Shown in pieces: positions 27,773 through 37,676 of a stretch of 64,000 nucleotides of DNA; within the stretch, counting starts at the first letter, position 1; each line of letters starts with the position of its first letter. The stretch is from Arthrobacter sp. MMS18-M83. GTDB lineage: Bacteria; Actinomycetota; Actinomycetes; Actinomycetales; Micrococcaceae. The stretch spans positions 3,658,001 to 3,722,000 of the forward strand of contig NZ_CP113343.1 in the NCBI RefSeq assembly GCF_026683955.1, given 5' to 3'. The translations under genes were made by a program, and so were the position numbers. Below the pieces are notes generated by a model. The model was given only the letters and a program-made list of their open reading frames with translations. It was not told the DNA's origin and made no database searches.

Positions 27773-28177
27773 GTGCCTCTAGTTCGTATCGACGTCAACG
27801 CAGGACGCAGCCAGGAAGTCTTGCAGAGCCTCAGCCAGGGAATTCATGACGCCATCGTTGCTGAGTACGGAATTCCGGAGCGCGACTACTTCCATATCGT
27901 CTCCGAACACCCGGGTGGCCAGATCTTTGCCCAGGACGCTGGCCTCGGCTTTGAGCGGACCGGTGATGTGGTGATGATTCAGATATTCACCCAGGGTGGC
28001 CGGAGTCTCGAAGCCAAGCAATCTCTATTCGCCGCCATTGCAGCCCGACTGGGCGAACGTGGAGTCGGGGGCGAGAACGTCTTTATCGGTTATGTCGAAA
28101 ACACTCCCGGCGACTGGTCGTTTGGGTTCGGCCGCTCGCAATATGTCACCGGAGAGCTGGCCATCCCCACGAAGTAG
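27773..28177 (+). CDS. Tautomerase-family protein (MSAD/4-OT-like)
   Basis: A 134-residue tautomerase-superfamily protein with the catalytic N-terminal Pro after the initiator (V/M-PLVRIDVNAG). The family covers 4-oxalocrotonate tautomerase, malonate-semialdehyde decarboxylase and related enzymes of aromatic and haloacid catabolism; the length fits MSAD-like members. The GTG start has a strong AAAGGAG site. It is followed by an IolW-like dehydrogenase 190 bases downstream. Exact substrate is unknown. Confidence 0.82.
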   Translation: MPLVRIDVNAGRSQEVLQSLSQGIHDAIVAEYGIPERDYFHIVSEHPGGQIFAQDAGLGFERTGDVVMIQIFTQGGRSLEAKQSLFAAIAARLGERGVGGENVFIGYVENTPGDWSFGFGRSQYVTGELAIPTK

Positions 28178-28364
28178 TCGATCCGGGGAGCCGCACGAAC
28201 CTGAGGATGGACCTCATCCTTCAAAACTACTGGGCCCAGGCCTGGGTTCGTCTGAATATGTAATGACGTATATACAAAACAGTTCTAGACTGTAAAGGTC
28301 TTGTTTGTCCGGTGTGGGGCCAATGGAAACGCCTTCAGGCCCTTGTCGATAGGAGATAGATCTC

Positions 28365-29396
28365 ATGAAGCTTGGTCTGGTTGGATTCGGTGTCGGCGGC
28401 CGTAGCTTTCATGCTCCGTATATCGAAGCCGCTGACGGAGTCGAGCTCGCTGGAATCGTGACCCGGTCCCGGGACCGTCGCGCACTGGCGACGGCGGAAC
28501 ATCCGGGTGTTCCGCTTTTCGAGTCCATGGCGGATTTGATCGACCACGGGGTTGATGCCCTGGTTATCACGACTCCCCCGGAGACTCGCAGGGAACTGGT
28601 CCTGGAAGCGATCGCCGCGGGAGTTCACGTTATCGCCGACAAGCCCTTTGCCCCGAGCGCTGAGGTCGGGCTCGAGTTGGTTGCTGCGGCGGAGGATGCT
28701 GGTGTCATCCTCAATGTCTTCCACAATCGCCGCTGGGATACGGACATCCGCACTCTCCGATCGGTCATCGACTCCGGTGCTTTGGGAGAAATCAACCGAT
28801 TCGAATCCAGGTTCGACCAGGACCAGCCCGAATCCCTGACCGTGGGCCCCGCGGGAGGGTTGCTTCGTGATCTGGGTAGCCATCTTGTGGATCAGGCTCT
28901 CTGGCTTTTCGGTCCTGCAGCCACGGTGTACGCCTCTCTTGATTGGGTGAATCTACCGGAGGGTCGCACGGACTCAGGCTTCTTCGTGACCATCGCCCAC
29001 CAATCCGGCGTCCGGTCCCACCTATCCAGTAACAAGACCAGTCATCTCGATGCTCGCGAACTGCGGGTCCTCGGGTCGGATGGAAGCTACGTCTCGGAAC
29101 AGACTGACGTGCAGACGCGTGATATCTTCGCAGGAAAGCGGCCCGTGGATGATTTGGCTTCCTGGGGGTACGAGAATGAGGACCGCTGGGGAACACTGGC
29201 GACGGCATCAGGCTCAGTGCGGGTGCCATCCGAGCAGGGCGCCTATCATCACTACTATGAGCAATTCTCACTGGCCGTAGCCGGCAGGGCCCCCGAGCCG
29301 GTCCCCGCTTTGGAGGGAGTCCGGACCCTGCAGGTCCTGGACGCCGCCCGATTGAGCGATGCCGAATCCCGCTGCGTTCAGGTTCTCGAGTTCTGA
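28365..29396 (+). CDS. Gfo/Idh/MocA oxidoreductase, IolW-like scyllo-inositol dehydrogenase
   Basis: NAD(P)-dependent sugar/cyclitol dehydrogenase of 343 residues. An N-terminal Rossmann motif (GLVGFGVGGRSFHAPY) leads to the DKPFAPS motif, where EKP is usual, and VFHNRRWDTD with DLGSHLVDQALWLFG. This pattern matches the YvaA/IolW branch of scyllo-inositol dehydrogenases. A ribosome-binding AGGAGA lies 11 bases upstream. A frameshifted C-terminal paralogue is at 55660-56264. Given the inositol cluster in this window, a role in inositol isomer interconversion is plausible, not shown. Confidence 0.8.
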   Translation: MKLGLVGFGVGGRSFHAPYIEAADGVELAGIVTRSRDRRALATAEHPGVPLFESMADLIDHGVDALVITTPPETRRELVLEAIAAGVHVIADKPFAPSAEVGLELVAAAEDAGVILNVFHNRRWDTDIRTLRSVIDSGALGEINRFESRFDQDQPESLTVGPAGGLLRDLGSHLVDQALWLFGPAATVYASLDWVNLPEGRTDSGFFVTIAHQSGVRSHLSSNKTSHLDARELRVLGSDGSYVSEQTDVQTRDIFAGKRPVDDLASWGYENEDRWGTLATASGSVRVPSEQGAYHHYYEQFSLAVAGRAPEPVPALEGVRTLQVLDAARLSDAESRCVQVLEF

Positions 29397-29517
29397 CCTA
29401 ACGATGCTTCATCCTTTACCCTGTACCCGGGTGAACGGCGGGCTCTCACGGTTGACAGCCCTGTGGATCCGGAACAGTCCCACGACCGGAGACACGTCAG
29501 TAACACTTCCGTTGTTG

Positions 29518-30158
29518 TAGGACGCCACCGGCAAGGGCGAGGCGGCCGCGTCGGCGGCGGAACCGAAAACGACGGCGCAACGGAACTTCACGGACCCTGA
29601 CGCCCGGATCATGAAGACCGCGGACGGTTCCTACCGCTACTGCTATAACGGGCAGGCCGTCGTTGATAAAGATCACCAGGTCATCGTTGCCACCGAGTTG
29701 AAGAACACCGCGGTGCATGTGCAGCAACTGGCCCCGATGGTCAAGCACACCCAAGACACCCTGAAGGCCACGCCCGGGAAGTGGAGCGCCGATGCAGGGT
29801 ATTGCTCGGCATCCAACCTGGAACACGTCAAAGACCTTGAAGCCAGTGGCGCGACCGAATTCTTCATTTCCACCCGGCGGATGAACCACGGGCGCCCCGT
29901 CCCCGAATCACCCAGGGGCAGGATCCCGGCGAACGCCACCCTACCGAGCGGATGGCCCGGAAACTGAAAACGAAGAAGGGCCGGGCGGTCTACGCCCGTC
30001 GCAAAGCCATCGTGGAACCGGTCTTCGGACAGATCAACAGCCGTCAAGGCAAACATGTCCTGTTGCGCGGGCTGGAGAAGGCATCCGGGGAATGGAAGTT
30101 GATGGCCGGCTGCCACAACCTGCTCAAACTCTTCAGCTACGGCACCGCCACTGCCTGA
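29518..30158 (+). pseudogene. IS1182-family transposase fragment
   Basis: The C-terminal half of an IS1182-like DDE transposase in two frames. The first reads RNFTDPDARIMKTADGSY and YNGQAVVDKDHQ. After a frameshift near 29945, the second starts at 29952 with KTKKGRAVYARRKAIVEPVFGQI and RGLEKASGEWKL. The N-terminal half is absent. Confidence 0.85.
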
Positions 30159-30389
30159 ACACGGCCGGGGAAGGTACCCGGGATCGAACCCGCACCACCG
30201 AACCGCTCCCAGTAGAAGCCTTCCCGGCTTTCTCCCACAAAAACGCCCAGAGGCCGGCCCCCATTCCAGAACAAGGAGACCGGCCCCTGGGCCGTCACGG
30301 TGCAAACCTGCGGAACCTCAAACCACTACCGACAGCGATGATCGTATTAGGTCGTTGGGCCGGTGTGACTCCACTACCGACTCAGGCAC

Positions 30390-31105
30390 CTAGTGTTCCG
30401 TGTTAATGGCTTGTTTGCGCTTCATCTTGCCCAGGAGATGGTCCGATGATTTGGTCCAGGTGAATGGTTTGGCGTCCTGGTTGTAGTTCTCGATGTAGCG
30501 CTCCATGGTTTCTTCCAGCTCTTTCACGGAGCTGAATGCCCCGCGTTTGAGGCACTGTCGGGTGATGTCCCCGAAGAAGATCCCCACGATGTTCACCACC
30601 ACCGCGGTTTCCGGCGGGGACATGTACAGGCCCACCACGCCCCCGAGCTTGGACTCAAGGGCGGGGTCGGTGGAGAATTTGAACGTCTCGATCCGGTGTG
30701 GCTGGATTTTCCAACGTCGCCAGATTCGGGCCACGGAGGGAAAAGAGATTCGGTGGCGTTCGGCCATGATGCGCGGACCAGTGCAAGATCCCCAGCTCGG
30801 CTGGCGGGTCCCCGTCGTTGGTCAGGGTGTCCGCGATAAGGGCGAGATCGTCGATCTCCCGGCCCGGGCGCTGGACATCGGACAGGGCCTCGATCCCGCC
30901 CTCGGCATAGCGGTTGCGCGACTTCAAAACCGTGGGCGCCGAAAACCCGGTGATCTTCTCAATCTGGATATTCGCCACCCGTCGGCAGCCAACAAGACCG
31001 TGCGCGCTCGCAGGGCCAGTGTCGTCGTGGTCGCTTTCCCACGCGTCTGCGCCTCCAAGGCTCCTCGGTCTCCGTCACGCAATTCCAAGGCCCTCGCCGG
31101 ATAAA
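30390..31105 (-). pseudogene. IS630-family transposase remnant
   Basis: Minus-strand fragments of an IS630-type transposase. These are an N-terminal HTH (TVLKSRNRYAEGGIEALSD), a middle piece (SVARIWRRWKIQPHRIETFKFS, VVGLYMSPPETAVVV) and a C-terminal end (GAFSSVKELEETMERYIENYN). Frameshifts separate the first two, and an internal deletion after AVVV removes most of the DDE core. Confidence 0.82.
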
Positions 31106-31160
31106 CCGTGGATCAGGTCTGACAAACAATCAGACCAAAAGGGATCAGCGGCACGCCACG

Positions 31161-31952
31161 CTAGAGGGGCTTTCCTTCGCGGAAGCGGCGGACGCCCTCG
31201 GCGCCCTCAACGACGGCGGCGGTGAGTTCCTCGACGCTCGTGTCTTCGCGACGCACGTCAAGGATCTTGCTGCCGTGGTTCATTACGATGTGACGATCGC
31301 AGACCTGGAACGCGTGGTGCAGGTTGTGAGTGACGAGAACCGAGCTCACTCCCTCGCCCTTGAGCTGGGTGAGGTAGGCGAGCAGTGCCTCGGTGGCGCG
31401 GACCGCCAAGGCGGACGTCGGCTCGTCGAGGATGAGCAGGCTGCGCTTGAAATGCACGGCCCTCGCGATGGCTACCGCCTGGGCCTGGCCGCCCGAGAGG
31501 GATTGCACCAGTTGGCGGGAGCTCTTAATGCCCTCGATCGTGACGACGGTGTCCAGGATGTGGGTCGCGATCTTGTCCATTTCTTTGATCTTCATGAAAC
31601 CGAGCTTGTTGGTGATCTCGCGGCCCATGAAGATGTTGCGACTTATCGACATTCCCGGTACCAGTGCTGAGTCCTGGAAGATCGTCTCGACACCAAGCTT
31701 CTCGGTGAGGGAACGGTTCACGTTGTCGTACTTCTCGCCGTCCCAGCTGTAGGAGCCGCTCGTTTTGGGCACGACTCCCGAGATGATCTTGACCAGCGTG
31801 GACTTGCCTGCGCCGTTGTCGCCGAGGAGGCCGACGACCTCGTTCTTGCCGATGTCGAATGAAACATCCTTGAGTACGGTGTTCTGGCCGTACCTCTTGG
31901 TGATCCCCTCGACCCGGAGGAGGTAGTCATCGGTTGTGGTTGCGGTCGTCAT
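31161..31952 (-). CDS. Sugar ABC transporter ATP-binding protein
   Basis: ATPase of a CUT2-type (ribose/xylose/fructose-like) sugar importer, about 263 residues with a single nucleotide-binding domain. Walker A is GDNGAGKST, signature LSGGQAQAVAIARA, Walker B LLILDEPTSAL, and the switch His is in LVTHNLHH. The ATG overlaps the permease stop (ATGA). Order in transcription is binding protein, permease, ATPase. Many CUT2 ATPases are duplicated (500 residues); the single-domain form resembles FrcA. Confidence 0.92.
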   Translation of the reverse strand: MTTATTTDDYLLRVEGITKRYGQNTVLKDVSFDIGKNEVVGLLGDNGAGKSTLVKIISGVVPKTSGSYSWDGEKYDNVNRSLTEKLGVETIFQDSALVPGMSISRNIFMGREITNKLGFMKIKEMDKIATHILDTVVTIEGIKSSRQLVQSLSGGQAQAVAIARAVHFKRSLLILDEPTSALAVRATEALLAYLTQLKGEGVSSVLVTHNLHHAFQVCDRHIVMNHGSKILDVRREDTSVEELTAAVVEGAEGVRRFREGKPL

Positions 31953-33042
31953 GATGCTTTGCCTTCCATGAGCTTGTTGAAGATTGCGGCGACGACAATG
32001 ATGATGCCGACGAACAGCTGGATGTAGAAACCGGGAGCCTGCGCCAGGATGAGTCCGTTCTGAACGACCTGGATGAGAGCGGCCCCGATGACCATGCCGA
32101 TCACGCTTCCGCGACCGCCGTTGAGCGAACATCCACCGACGACGGCGGCAGCGACGGCCATGAGTGTGAAGTCATTGGTGGTGCCGGGCTGAACCGAGGT
32201 GGTCTGGACGGCGATCAGGATGGAGGTGAAACCGACGAGCAGTCCAAATATGGCGAAGCTCATCAGCTTGACGAACACCGGGTTGATCGAGATCGCCTTG
32301 GCGGCCGCCTGATTGCCGCCGACAGCGAAGATGTGGTTGCCGCGACGGTGACGGTGGAGGAAGATCCAGGCCGCCAAGCCGATGACAATGAGCCAGACGA
32401 GCTGGGAGCGGAAGAAGCCGTAGTCTCCCGCAAATAGGGCGACGAGCGTGGTGTCCGTGCCCTGTCCCTCGGTGAGAGAGGGGCGATGGTTCCGTTGACG
32501 AAGATGGCCCCGCCCACCCAGAAGAACCCCATTCCCAAAGTCGCGATGAACGACGGGATGCGCGTGATGACCACGATGAGTCCGTTGAGAAGGGCGATGC
32601 CGATTGCGGTCAGCAGTGCGGCAGGGATACCCCAGCCCCAGCCGAAGGACTCGGAAGTGCGGATGAAGACGATCGCGGAAAAGCCGACGTTCGCGCCGAG
32701 CGACAAGTCAAATTCGCCGGCGACCATGAGGATTCCGGCGCCGATTCCCAGAATGCCGAAGACCGGCACGGCCTGAGAGATGACGGCCGAGAGGTTCTGC
32801 TGCGAGAGGAAGGGGAATGTAGTGGGCGAGGCCAGGCTCGCGATGGAAAAGGCCGCGATCAGTACGACGAAAATGATGCCGATTTCGAGGGCGCCACGGC
32901 CTCGGACATATTGGAGGTTGTCGACGGTCCGGGCGAGGAATCCGCCTGAACTCGCGGGGGCGGAGCGAACGTTGGCAATCGCCCCCGTCTCGAGCGGCGC
33001 CCCAAGGATGGATCCCTGCGGCTCGTTGGTTGTATGGGCCAT
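31949..33042 (-). pseudogene. Sugar ABC transporter permease, frameshifted
   Basis: CUT2-type inner-membrane permease with many hydrophobic segments (IGIIFVVLIAAFSIASL, GWGIPAALLTAIGIALLNG). The frame from the ATG at 33042 is lost near 32470-32485, just after VNGTIAPLS. The rest continues in another frame (LTEGQGTDTTLVALF through to IIIVVAAIFNKLMEG) and ends overlapping the ATPase start. A single one-base change would restore about 363 residues. It may be a real mutation or a sequencing error; as given, the transporter lacks a working permease. Confidence 0.85.
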
Positions 33043-33118
33043 GATGTGCTCTTTCCAGCGCGTGCCGTTGCTCTTGCAACGGGGCGCGCAGTTACCTAAG
33101 GAAGGGGTGAACGGGAAG

Positions 33119-33150
33119 GGGGCCGACCGGGGAAGTCCTCGGCCGGCCCC
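33119..33150 (-). terminator. Hairpin between binding-protein and permease genes
   Basis: 14-base arms GGGGCCGACCGGGG and CCTCGGCCGGCCCC with two imperfect pairs around an AAGT loop, without a T-tract. This position often holds a stem that lowers expression of the permease relative to the binding protein. Confidence 0.5.
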
Positions 33151-33175
33151 TGGTTGCTCGAGGAGACTCGAGGGA

Positions 33176-34201
33176 TTAGTACCGAACTCCCTGGAGGTTT
33201 TTCGCCTCAAGGTTTCCGACGTTGTCTTTCGTGATGAGGGCATTTCCACCGGAGTTGATGTTTGCGGCTGAGAGGCCGAAGTCCAGGTTCAGGGTGCCCT
33301 GCATGACGGACTGGAAACCCTGCACGTAGCCCTGTTGGTCAGCTGTGCCGAGGATGCGGCCACTCTTGATACCGGCGATGACCTGCGGCGACGTGTCAAA
33401 GCCGATGATCGGCGCCGTGACGCCGGCTGCGTCTTCTGCTTTTACGAGCATGCGGTGCGGGGTTCCACCGAGAGGAACGATCGCTTTGACGTCCTTGTTC
33501 GCGACCAGCCACGAGGTCAGGATGTTCAGCGTGTCAGTCTCGGAGTCCTTCGTGGTCAGGAACGTTCCCTGGTTGAGGCCCGCGGCGGTCAACGCGTCGT
33601 TCACGCCGCCACCTCGTGCGACGGCGTAGGGCTGGTCGGCGTGCTCGGCGGGCAGGAGCACCTTGTCGCCGGGCTTGAGGTTGACCTGCGAGATGAGCGA
33701 CTTGCCAATGATGTTGCCTACGGCGCGGAAGTCCTGGCCGACGAATCCGAGCACGCACTTGGTACCATCGGCGGGCGGCGGAACGTTGTAGGCCATGACG
33801 GGGATGCCGGCGGCCTTCGCGTCGCACGCTGCCTTGACCCAGGCCTCACCGGCGTTGAACGGCATGACGATCATCGCGGGTTTCGTGGCGATGGCGGTCT
33901 CGACCAGATCGACCATCTTAGTGTCGACCGAGGCAGCCGTCTGGTGAACCAGCTTGAGGTTGCCGATCTGGGCCGCATCCTTCGCGCCGGAGTAGATGTC
34001 GTTCCAGAATGGGTCAGTGGACGGGTCGTAGTAGGTCAGGAAGTAGACGGTGCGGTTCTTGGCGTTGCTGCCGAGGCCATCAGCTAGGCTCGACGAACTG
34101 GTCGAGGTGCTGGCGGACCCAGAGCATGCCGACAAGCCGAGGACGGCCACGGCAGCGATGGCCACGGCAGCCAGTCCGCTCTTCTTGAATGTAAGTTTCA
34201 C
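33176..34201 (-). CDS. Sugar ABC transporter substrate-binding lipoprotein
   Basis: Extracytoplasmic type I periplasmic-binding-fold protein (341 residues). An N-terminal lipoprotein signal with lipobox LSAC (Cys26) is followed by a Ser/Thr linker. Ribose-binding-type features include TKPAMIVMPFNAGEAW and APIIGFDTSPQVIAGIKSG. As first gene of the operon it decides substrate. The neighbouring P450 module and inositol cluster suggest a cyclitol or modified sugar, but the sequence alone does not fix the ligand. Confidence 0.9.
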   Translation of the reverse strand: MKLTFKKSGLAAVAIAAVAVLGLSACSGSASTSTSSSSLADGLGSNAKNRTVYFLTYYDPSTDPFWNDIYSGAKDAAQIGNLKLVHQTAASVDTKMVDLVETAIATKPAMIVMPFNAGEAWVKAACDAKAAGIPVMAYNVPPPADGTKCVLGFVGQDFRAVGNIIGKSLISQVNLKPGDKVLLPAEHADQPYAVARGGGVNDALTAAGLNQGTFLTTKDSETDTLNILTSWLVANKDVKAIVPLGGTPHRMLVKAEDAAGVTAPIIGFDTSPQVIAGIKSGRILGTADQQGYVQGFQSVMQGTLNLDFGLSAANINSGGNALITKDNVGNLEAKNLQGVRY

Positions 34202-34764
34202 TTCGTTGTGTCCCTTTCGTAGGAACCGGCCTGGGGAGGGTCCGGCTTTTAGCGTTGCTGCTGGAGCGAAGATGACAATCCGCGACAGACAAACGACTAA
34301 GTAAACGGTATTGCGTAGCCGATTTCGAATGCGGTCATGTGACCAAGAATAGTGAGCTAAGTCATAATGTCAATACATATGGAGGTTAAGATTGGCACGA
34401 GCCAGAAAATTTCCTTGGCACGCCCATATATGTCGTCAGCTTCATGTTCTTCCACCTTGTCCTGTCCCTGAAGCCGCCGGAGCCGCCGGGCAGTACTCCG
34501 CAATGCATGTCGCTGTCTTTCCGGAGACATTCAAACGTCCCCGCCCTGCCGCCTTCACCGCGGCGGCGATAGCCAGGACACCCGAAACACGCACGCCTGT
34601 CGCCCCGCGGTCCAGGAGATATAGCCTCGATAGGTGCCGGTAAACGACCTCGATTCCCGCCTCCTCAAGGGGGCGGGGCTCAATATCGTCAAGGCAACTG
34701 GCTGCGTGCGGAGACGATACCTCTTATAGGATCGGAACACGAGGGTTTAGCAGCAGGAACAGGG
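34202..34764. other. Divergent promoter region between ABC operon and lacI gene
   Basis: About 560 bases separating the minus-strand ABC operon from the plus-strand LacI gene. Promoters for both are expected. No copy of CTAGCACGTGCTAG was found here, and no convincing gene. Confidence 0.5.
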
Positions 34765-35802
34765 GTGGGCAAGATCGGCACAGAGCAACCAAGGCCGCTC
34801 GATCAGCGTCGCCGCGCTACAATGGCAGACGTTGCAGCGCACGTCGGTGTCTCCCGCCAGCTCGTCGGGCTTGCTTTCAGTAATGAACCGGGAGTAGCCG
34901 CCCAAACCCGCAAGCGCATCCTCGACGCCGCTGACGAACTCGGGTACAGACCCAATACGGCGGCCCGCTCGTTACGGAGTGCGTCGACGAAGACGATCGG
35001 CGTCATTTTCCACCCGAATGAGTCCGCACCGCTGGAAATCCTGGAGTGGATCTACGAGTATGGCCGCCGTGCCGGATACACGGTGATCGTCAGCACGGCT
35101 TCCCCTTCACGTGCAGAGCGGCGCGCAATCGACGAGCTGATCGGCTACCGGTGCGAGGCGCTGATCCTCATTTCCCCGCGCGAAGATCCTGACGTCCTGC
35201 GCTCAGCAACCGGCCATACCCCCGTCGTCGTGGTCGGTCGCGACATGCCGAACAGCGAATTCGATGTGGTACGTTCTCGGGGCGATGAGGGTATCGAGAC
35301 GATCGTGCGCTACCTGGCCGACCTTGGTCACACGGACATGATCTACGTCCACGGCTCCGACATGTTCGATTCCGAGCTGCGTCTCGCGGGATACCGCAAA
35401 GCGATGTCGTCACTCGGGCTCGATGAACAGGTGCTTGAGGTACGCGGCGACTACACCGAGGAGTCCGGCGCAAGCGCCGCACGGCTGCTGCTCGAACGCG
35501 AACTGCTGCCGACGGCGATCGTCTGTAACAACGATCAGGCGGCCTTGGGGCTCTCGCATGTGCTGCAGCAGGCGGGGGTTTTGATTCCTGAGCATGTCTC
35601 GCTCACAGGTTACGACGACAGCCGAATCGCAAGCCTGTCTTTCCTGGACCTTACGACGGCCAGACAGGATCCCGAGGAAATCGGGGCTTCAGCGATCAGT
35701 GCCGCCGTGGCGCGGATCACTGGATCCGCCTCCAAGCCGACGCAGCGCTGGACAAGTGCGCCGCTCGTGGTCCGTGGGAGCACCGCACCGCCGTCTAGGT
35801 GA
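34765..35802 (+). CDS. LacI-family transcriptional regulator
   Basis: A 345-residue repressor. The N-terminal LacI HTH (MADVAAHVGVSRQLVGLAFSN from about residue 19, with RSLRSASTKTIGVIF hinge) precedes a sugar-binding effector domain. It lies between the sugar ABC operon and the P450/flavodoxin module. LacI proteins bind palindromes with a central CG, as in CTAGCACGTGCTAG found in the P450 promoter region, so it is the leading candidate regulator for those sites (inference). GTG start. Confidence 0.92.
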   Translation: MGKIGTEQPRPLDQRRRATMADVAAHVGVSRQLVGLAFSNEPGVAAQTRKRILDAADELGYRPNTAARSLRSASTKTIGVIFHPNESAPLEILEWIYEYGRRAGYTVIVSTASPSRAERRAIDELIGYRCEALILISPREDPDVLRSATGHTPVVVVGRDMPNSEFDVVRSRGDEGIETIVRYLADLGHTDMIYVHGSDMFDSELRLAGYRKAMSSLGLDEQVLEVRGDYTEESGASAARLLLERELLPTAIVCNNDQAALGLSHVLQQAGVLIPEHVSLTGYDDSRIASLSFLDLTTARQDPEEIGASAISAAVARITGSASKPTQRWTSAPLVVRGSTAPPSR

Positions 35803-35835
35803 GGGGGTGCTCCCGCGATGTTGCGGTGGCGCCGT

Positions 35836-36279
35836 TCAAACGAACAGGGGAAGAGAGTGCGACCAGGTGACCGCGGCGTCGTTCGGCAGCGATCCGTCGG
35901 CCGCGTCATGGCGGCCGTATTCACCCACCCGCTCGGCACCGAGTTCGGTGAGGACACGGTCGATGTGTTCGCTGCCCTGGCTGTAGGTTTCATAGCTTGA
36001 ATCGCCCAGCCCGAACATGGCGTACTTCACGCCGGAAAGATCGGGGCTTGCCGCGGAGAGCGCCCCGTGAAAGGGGCGGGCGCTCGTGGGCAGTTCGCCG
36101 TCGCCGTGGGTGGAGCAGATGATGATGTAGAAGTCCTCCGGAGAGAGCTCTGCCACATCGAAATCCGACAGGTCGGAAATGACGACCGCAGAGCCGCCGT
36201 TGAGCTCTTCGCCGATGTCTTCGGCGACCAGTTCCGCGTTGCCTGATTCCGTGCCGTAGAGAATGACTGTCTTGCTCAT
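35836..36279 (-). CDS. Flavodoxin (probable P450 redox partner)
   Basis: FMN-binding electron carrier of 147 residues. The phosphate loop YGTESGNAE, the STHGDGELP loop and the FGLGDSSYETY loop around the isoalloxazine ring are all present. The ATG overlaps the reductase stop (ATGA). Flavodoxin-type partners for P450s are uncommon but known from P450cin (cindoxin) and the RDX-degrading XplA/XplB system. The layout here, with flavodoxin and reductase divergent from a P450, supports the same role. Confidence 0.88.
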   Translation of the reverse strand: MSKTVILYGTESGNAELVAEDIGEELNGGSAVVISDLSDFDVAELSPEDFYIIICSTHGDGELPTSARPFHGALSAASPDLSGVKYAMFGLGDSSYETYSQGSEHIDRVLTELGAERVGEYGRHDAADGSLPNDAAVTWSHSLPLFV

Positions 36280-37472
36280 GCTGATTCCTCCATGTGTCGG
36301 GTGTTGCTAAGGTTGTGTGCCAGTAAGGCTGGAAGTCCGGGCTTGCCTGGAACCAATTGAGCGGTGTCCACCGCTTCAATGATCGCGTCGGCGACCATCT
36401 TGGAGTCCACCCGGTTTTGGGGGATGGTGCCACGAGGTCCGCGACGGAGCCAGCCGGCGCAGTACAGCCCTGGTGAGAGATATCCTTTGTCCAGTTCGCT
36501 CTCTGCTGACTCGTGGTGGCCGCGTCTTATCGGGGACGTGGTCAGCTCTTCGAATCCGATCGCGGTGAGAACTCCCTCGACGTCAAGCAACAAGGTCGAG
36601 TTTTCGTCTCCGGTTGAACGGAATGCGATGCTCTGGACCTTGTCTTGGCCGATGACGCGCTCGGGGGTCCAGCCGAAGTGGAAGTGCACGCTGCGGGCCG
36701 CGCGGGCCGGCGAGGCCTCGGCAATTTCGGCCACGGCGTCGCGCTTCGCGATCCCCTCGGCGTCGGCGGTTCCTTCATCAGCAAGGTCCTCGGCGACGAA
36801 GCTTACGTCCGGCAGCTTTGTCAGCTCCCGCAGCATCGCAAGGTCGAATTTCGCGTCATGGGCAGCCGAGCGGCCGACGATGTCGATGCGTTTGACGGAT
36901 CCCGGCCCCAGCGCGCGGACGACGTCCTCGGCAACGCCGAGCTCGAGAAGCCGTTCCGGGGGAGTGAGGAGCAGCCTCACGAGGTCCATCGCGACATTGC
37001 CGTTGCCGACGATCGCGATGCGTTCCCCGCCCCTTAGGCCATCGACCTGCTCACCTGGGTGGCCGTTGATTAGGCGTGTGATGCGGCCTGCGCCGTGTAC
37101 CCCCGGCAGGGTATCGCCGGGGACGCCGAGTGCGCGGTCGCCGTGCAGTCCGCTCGCGAGCACGACGATGTCGAAGGCATCCCGCAGCTCCTGGAGCATG
37201 AGCCCGTTGCCGATTTCCGTTTCGCCGATGAATCGCACGCCTTCGCGTTCGAACAGCCGGTCAAATTGGCGGGCGACGGCTTTGGTACCGAGGTGGTCCG
37301 GTGCGACCCCGAAGCGGACCAGCCCATAGGGGACCGGGAGGCGATCGAAGATCACGATCTCGGCTTCTTTCCAGCGCTTGCGCAGATACTGGGCGAGATA
37401 ACATCCCGACGGGCCGCTCCCGACGATCGCGATCGTCGGGGACTGCGACGGAAGGTCTTTGATCTCGTTCAT
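36276..37472 (-). CDS. Adrenodoxin-reductase-type NADPH:flavodoxin reductase
   Basis: FAD/NAD(P)H oxidoreductase of about 398 residues. The FAD motif is IAIVGSGPSGCYLAQYL and the second nucleotide motif is IAIVGNGNVAMDLVR. PYGLVRFGVAPDH and the C-terminal AGWLRRGPRGTIPQN are diagnostic of the adrenodoxin/FprA class. It passes electrons from NAD(P)H to the flavodoxin encoded directly downstream. The ATG at 37472 follows a GGAG-containing site. Expression should depend on the palindromic operators 56-103 bases upstream. Confidence 0.92.
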   Translation of the reverse strand: MNEIKDLPSQSPTIAIVGSGPSGCYLAQYLRKRWKEAEIVIFDRLPVPYGLVRFGVAPDHLGTKAVARQFDRLFEREGVRFIGETEIGNGLMLQELRDAFDIVVLASGLHGDRALGVPGDTLPGVHGAGRITRLINGHPGEQVDGLRGGERIAIVGNGNVAMDLVRLLLTPPERLLELGVAEDVVRALGPGSVKRIDIVGRSAAHDAKFDLAMLRELTKLPDVSFVAEDLADEGTADAEGIAKRDAVAEIAEASPARAARSVHFHFGWTPERVIGQDKVQSIAFRSTGDENSTLLLDVEGVLTAIGFEELTTSPIRRGHHESAESELDKGYLSPGLYCAGWLRRGPRGTIPQNRVDSKMVADAIIEAVDTAQLVPGKPGLPALLAHNLSNTRHMEESA

Positions 37473-37527
37473 TCCGGCTGCTCCCTTGCAGATGTTGGCT
37501 GTAACTCCCCGGAGGGGTGAGCCGTTT

Positions 37528-37541
37528 CTAGCACGTGCTAG
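37528..37541. promoter_or_regulatory. LacI-type operator, copy 1 of P450 promoter region
   Basis: Perfect palindrome CTAGCACGTGCTAG with central CG, between the divergent reductase and P450 genes. The same 14-mer recurs 34 bases away and at 55394. Confidence 0.8.
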
Positions 37542-37561
37542 TAAATTGCTATGAGAAAACT

Positions 37562-37575
37562 CTAGCACGTGCTAG
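37562..37575. promoter_or_regulatory. LacI-type operator, copy 2 of P450 promoter region
   Basis: Second identical CTAGCACGTGCTAG palindrome, centred 34 bases (about three helical turns) from the first, on the same helical face. Two sites on one face suit cooperative repression of both divergent promoters. Confidence 0.8.
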
Positions 37576-37676
37576 GGTTTCCGCAACACCTAAATTTGAG
37601 ACCCGGCAACTGCCTTCATCTCGAGCCCTACTCGGTCAGGCTCCGGTTCCAATAGATATCGAAAGTGGGTTTACCA

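Noticed and set aside
30180..30200. GGGATCGAACCCG, resembling a tRNA T-loop on the minus strand
   Set aside because: The T-stem does not pair properly and no acceptor, D or anticodon arms are found at the right distances; it is part of the IS1182 end region.
34392..34643. Open frame in the ABC/lacI intergenic region
   Set aside because: Short, no ribosome-binding site, no recognisable domain; likely chance in high-GC DNA.
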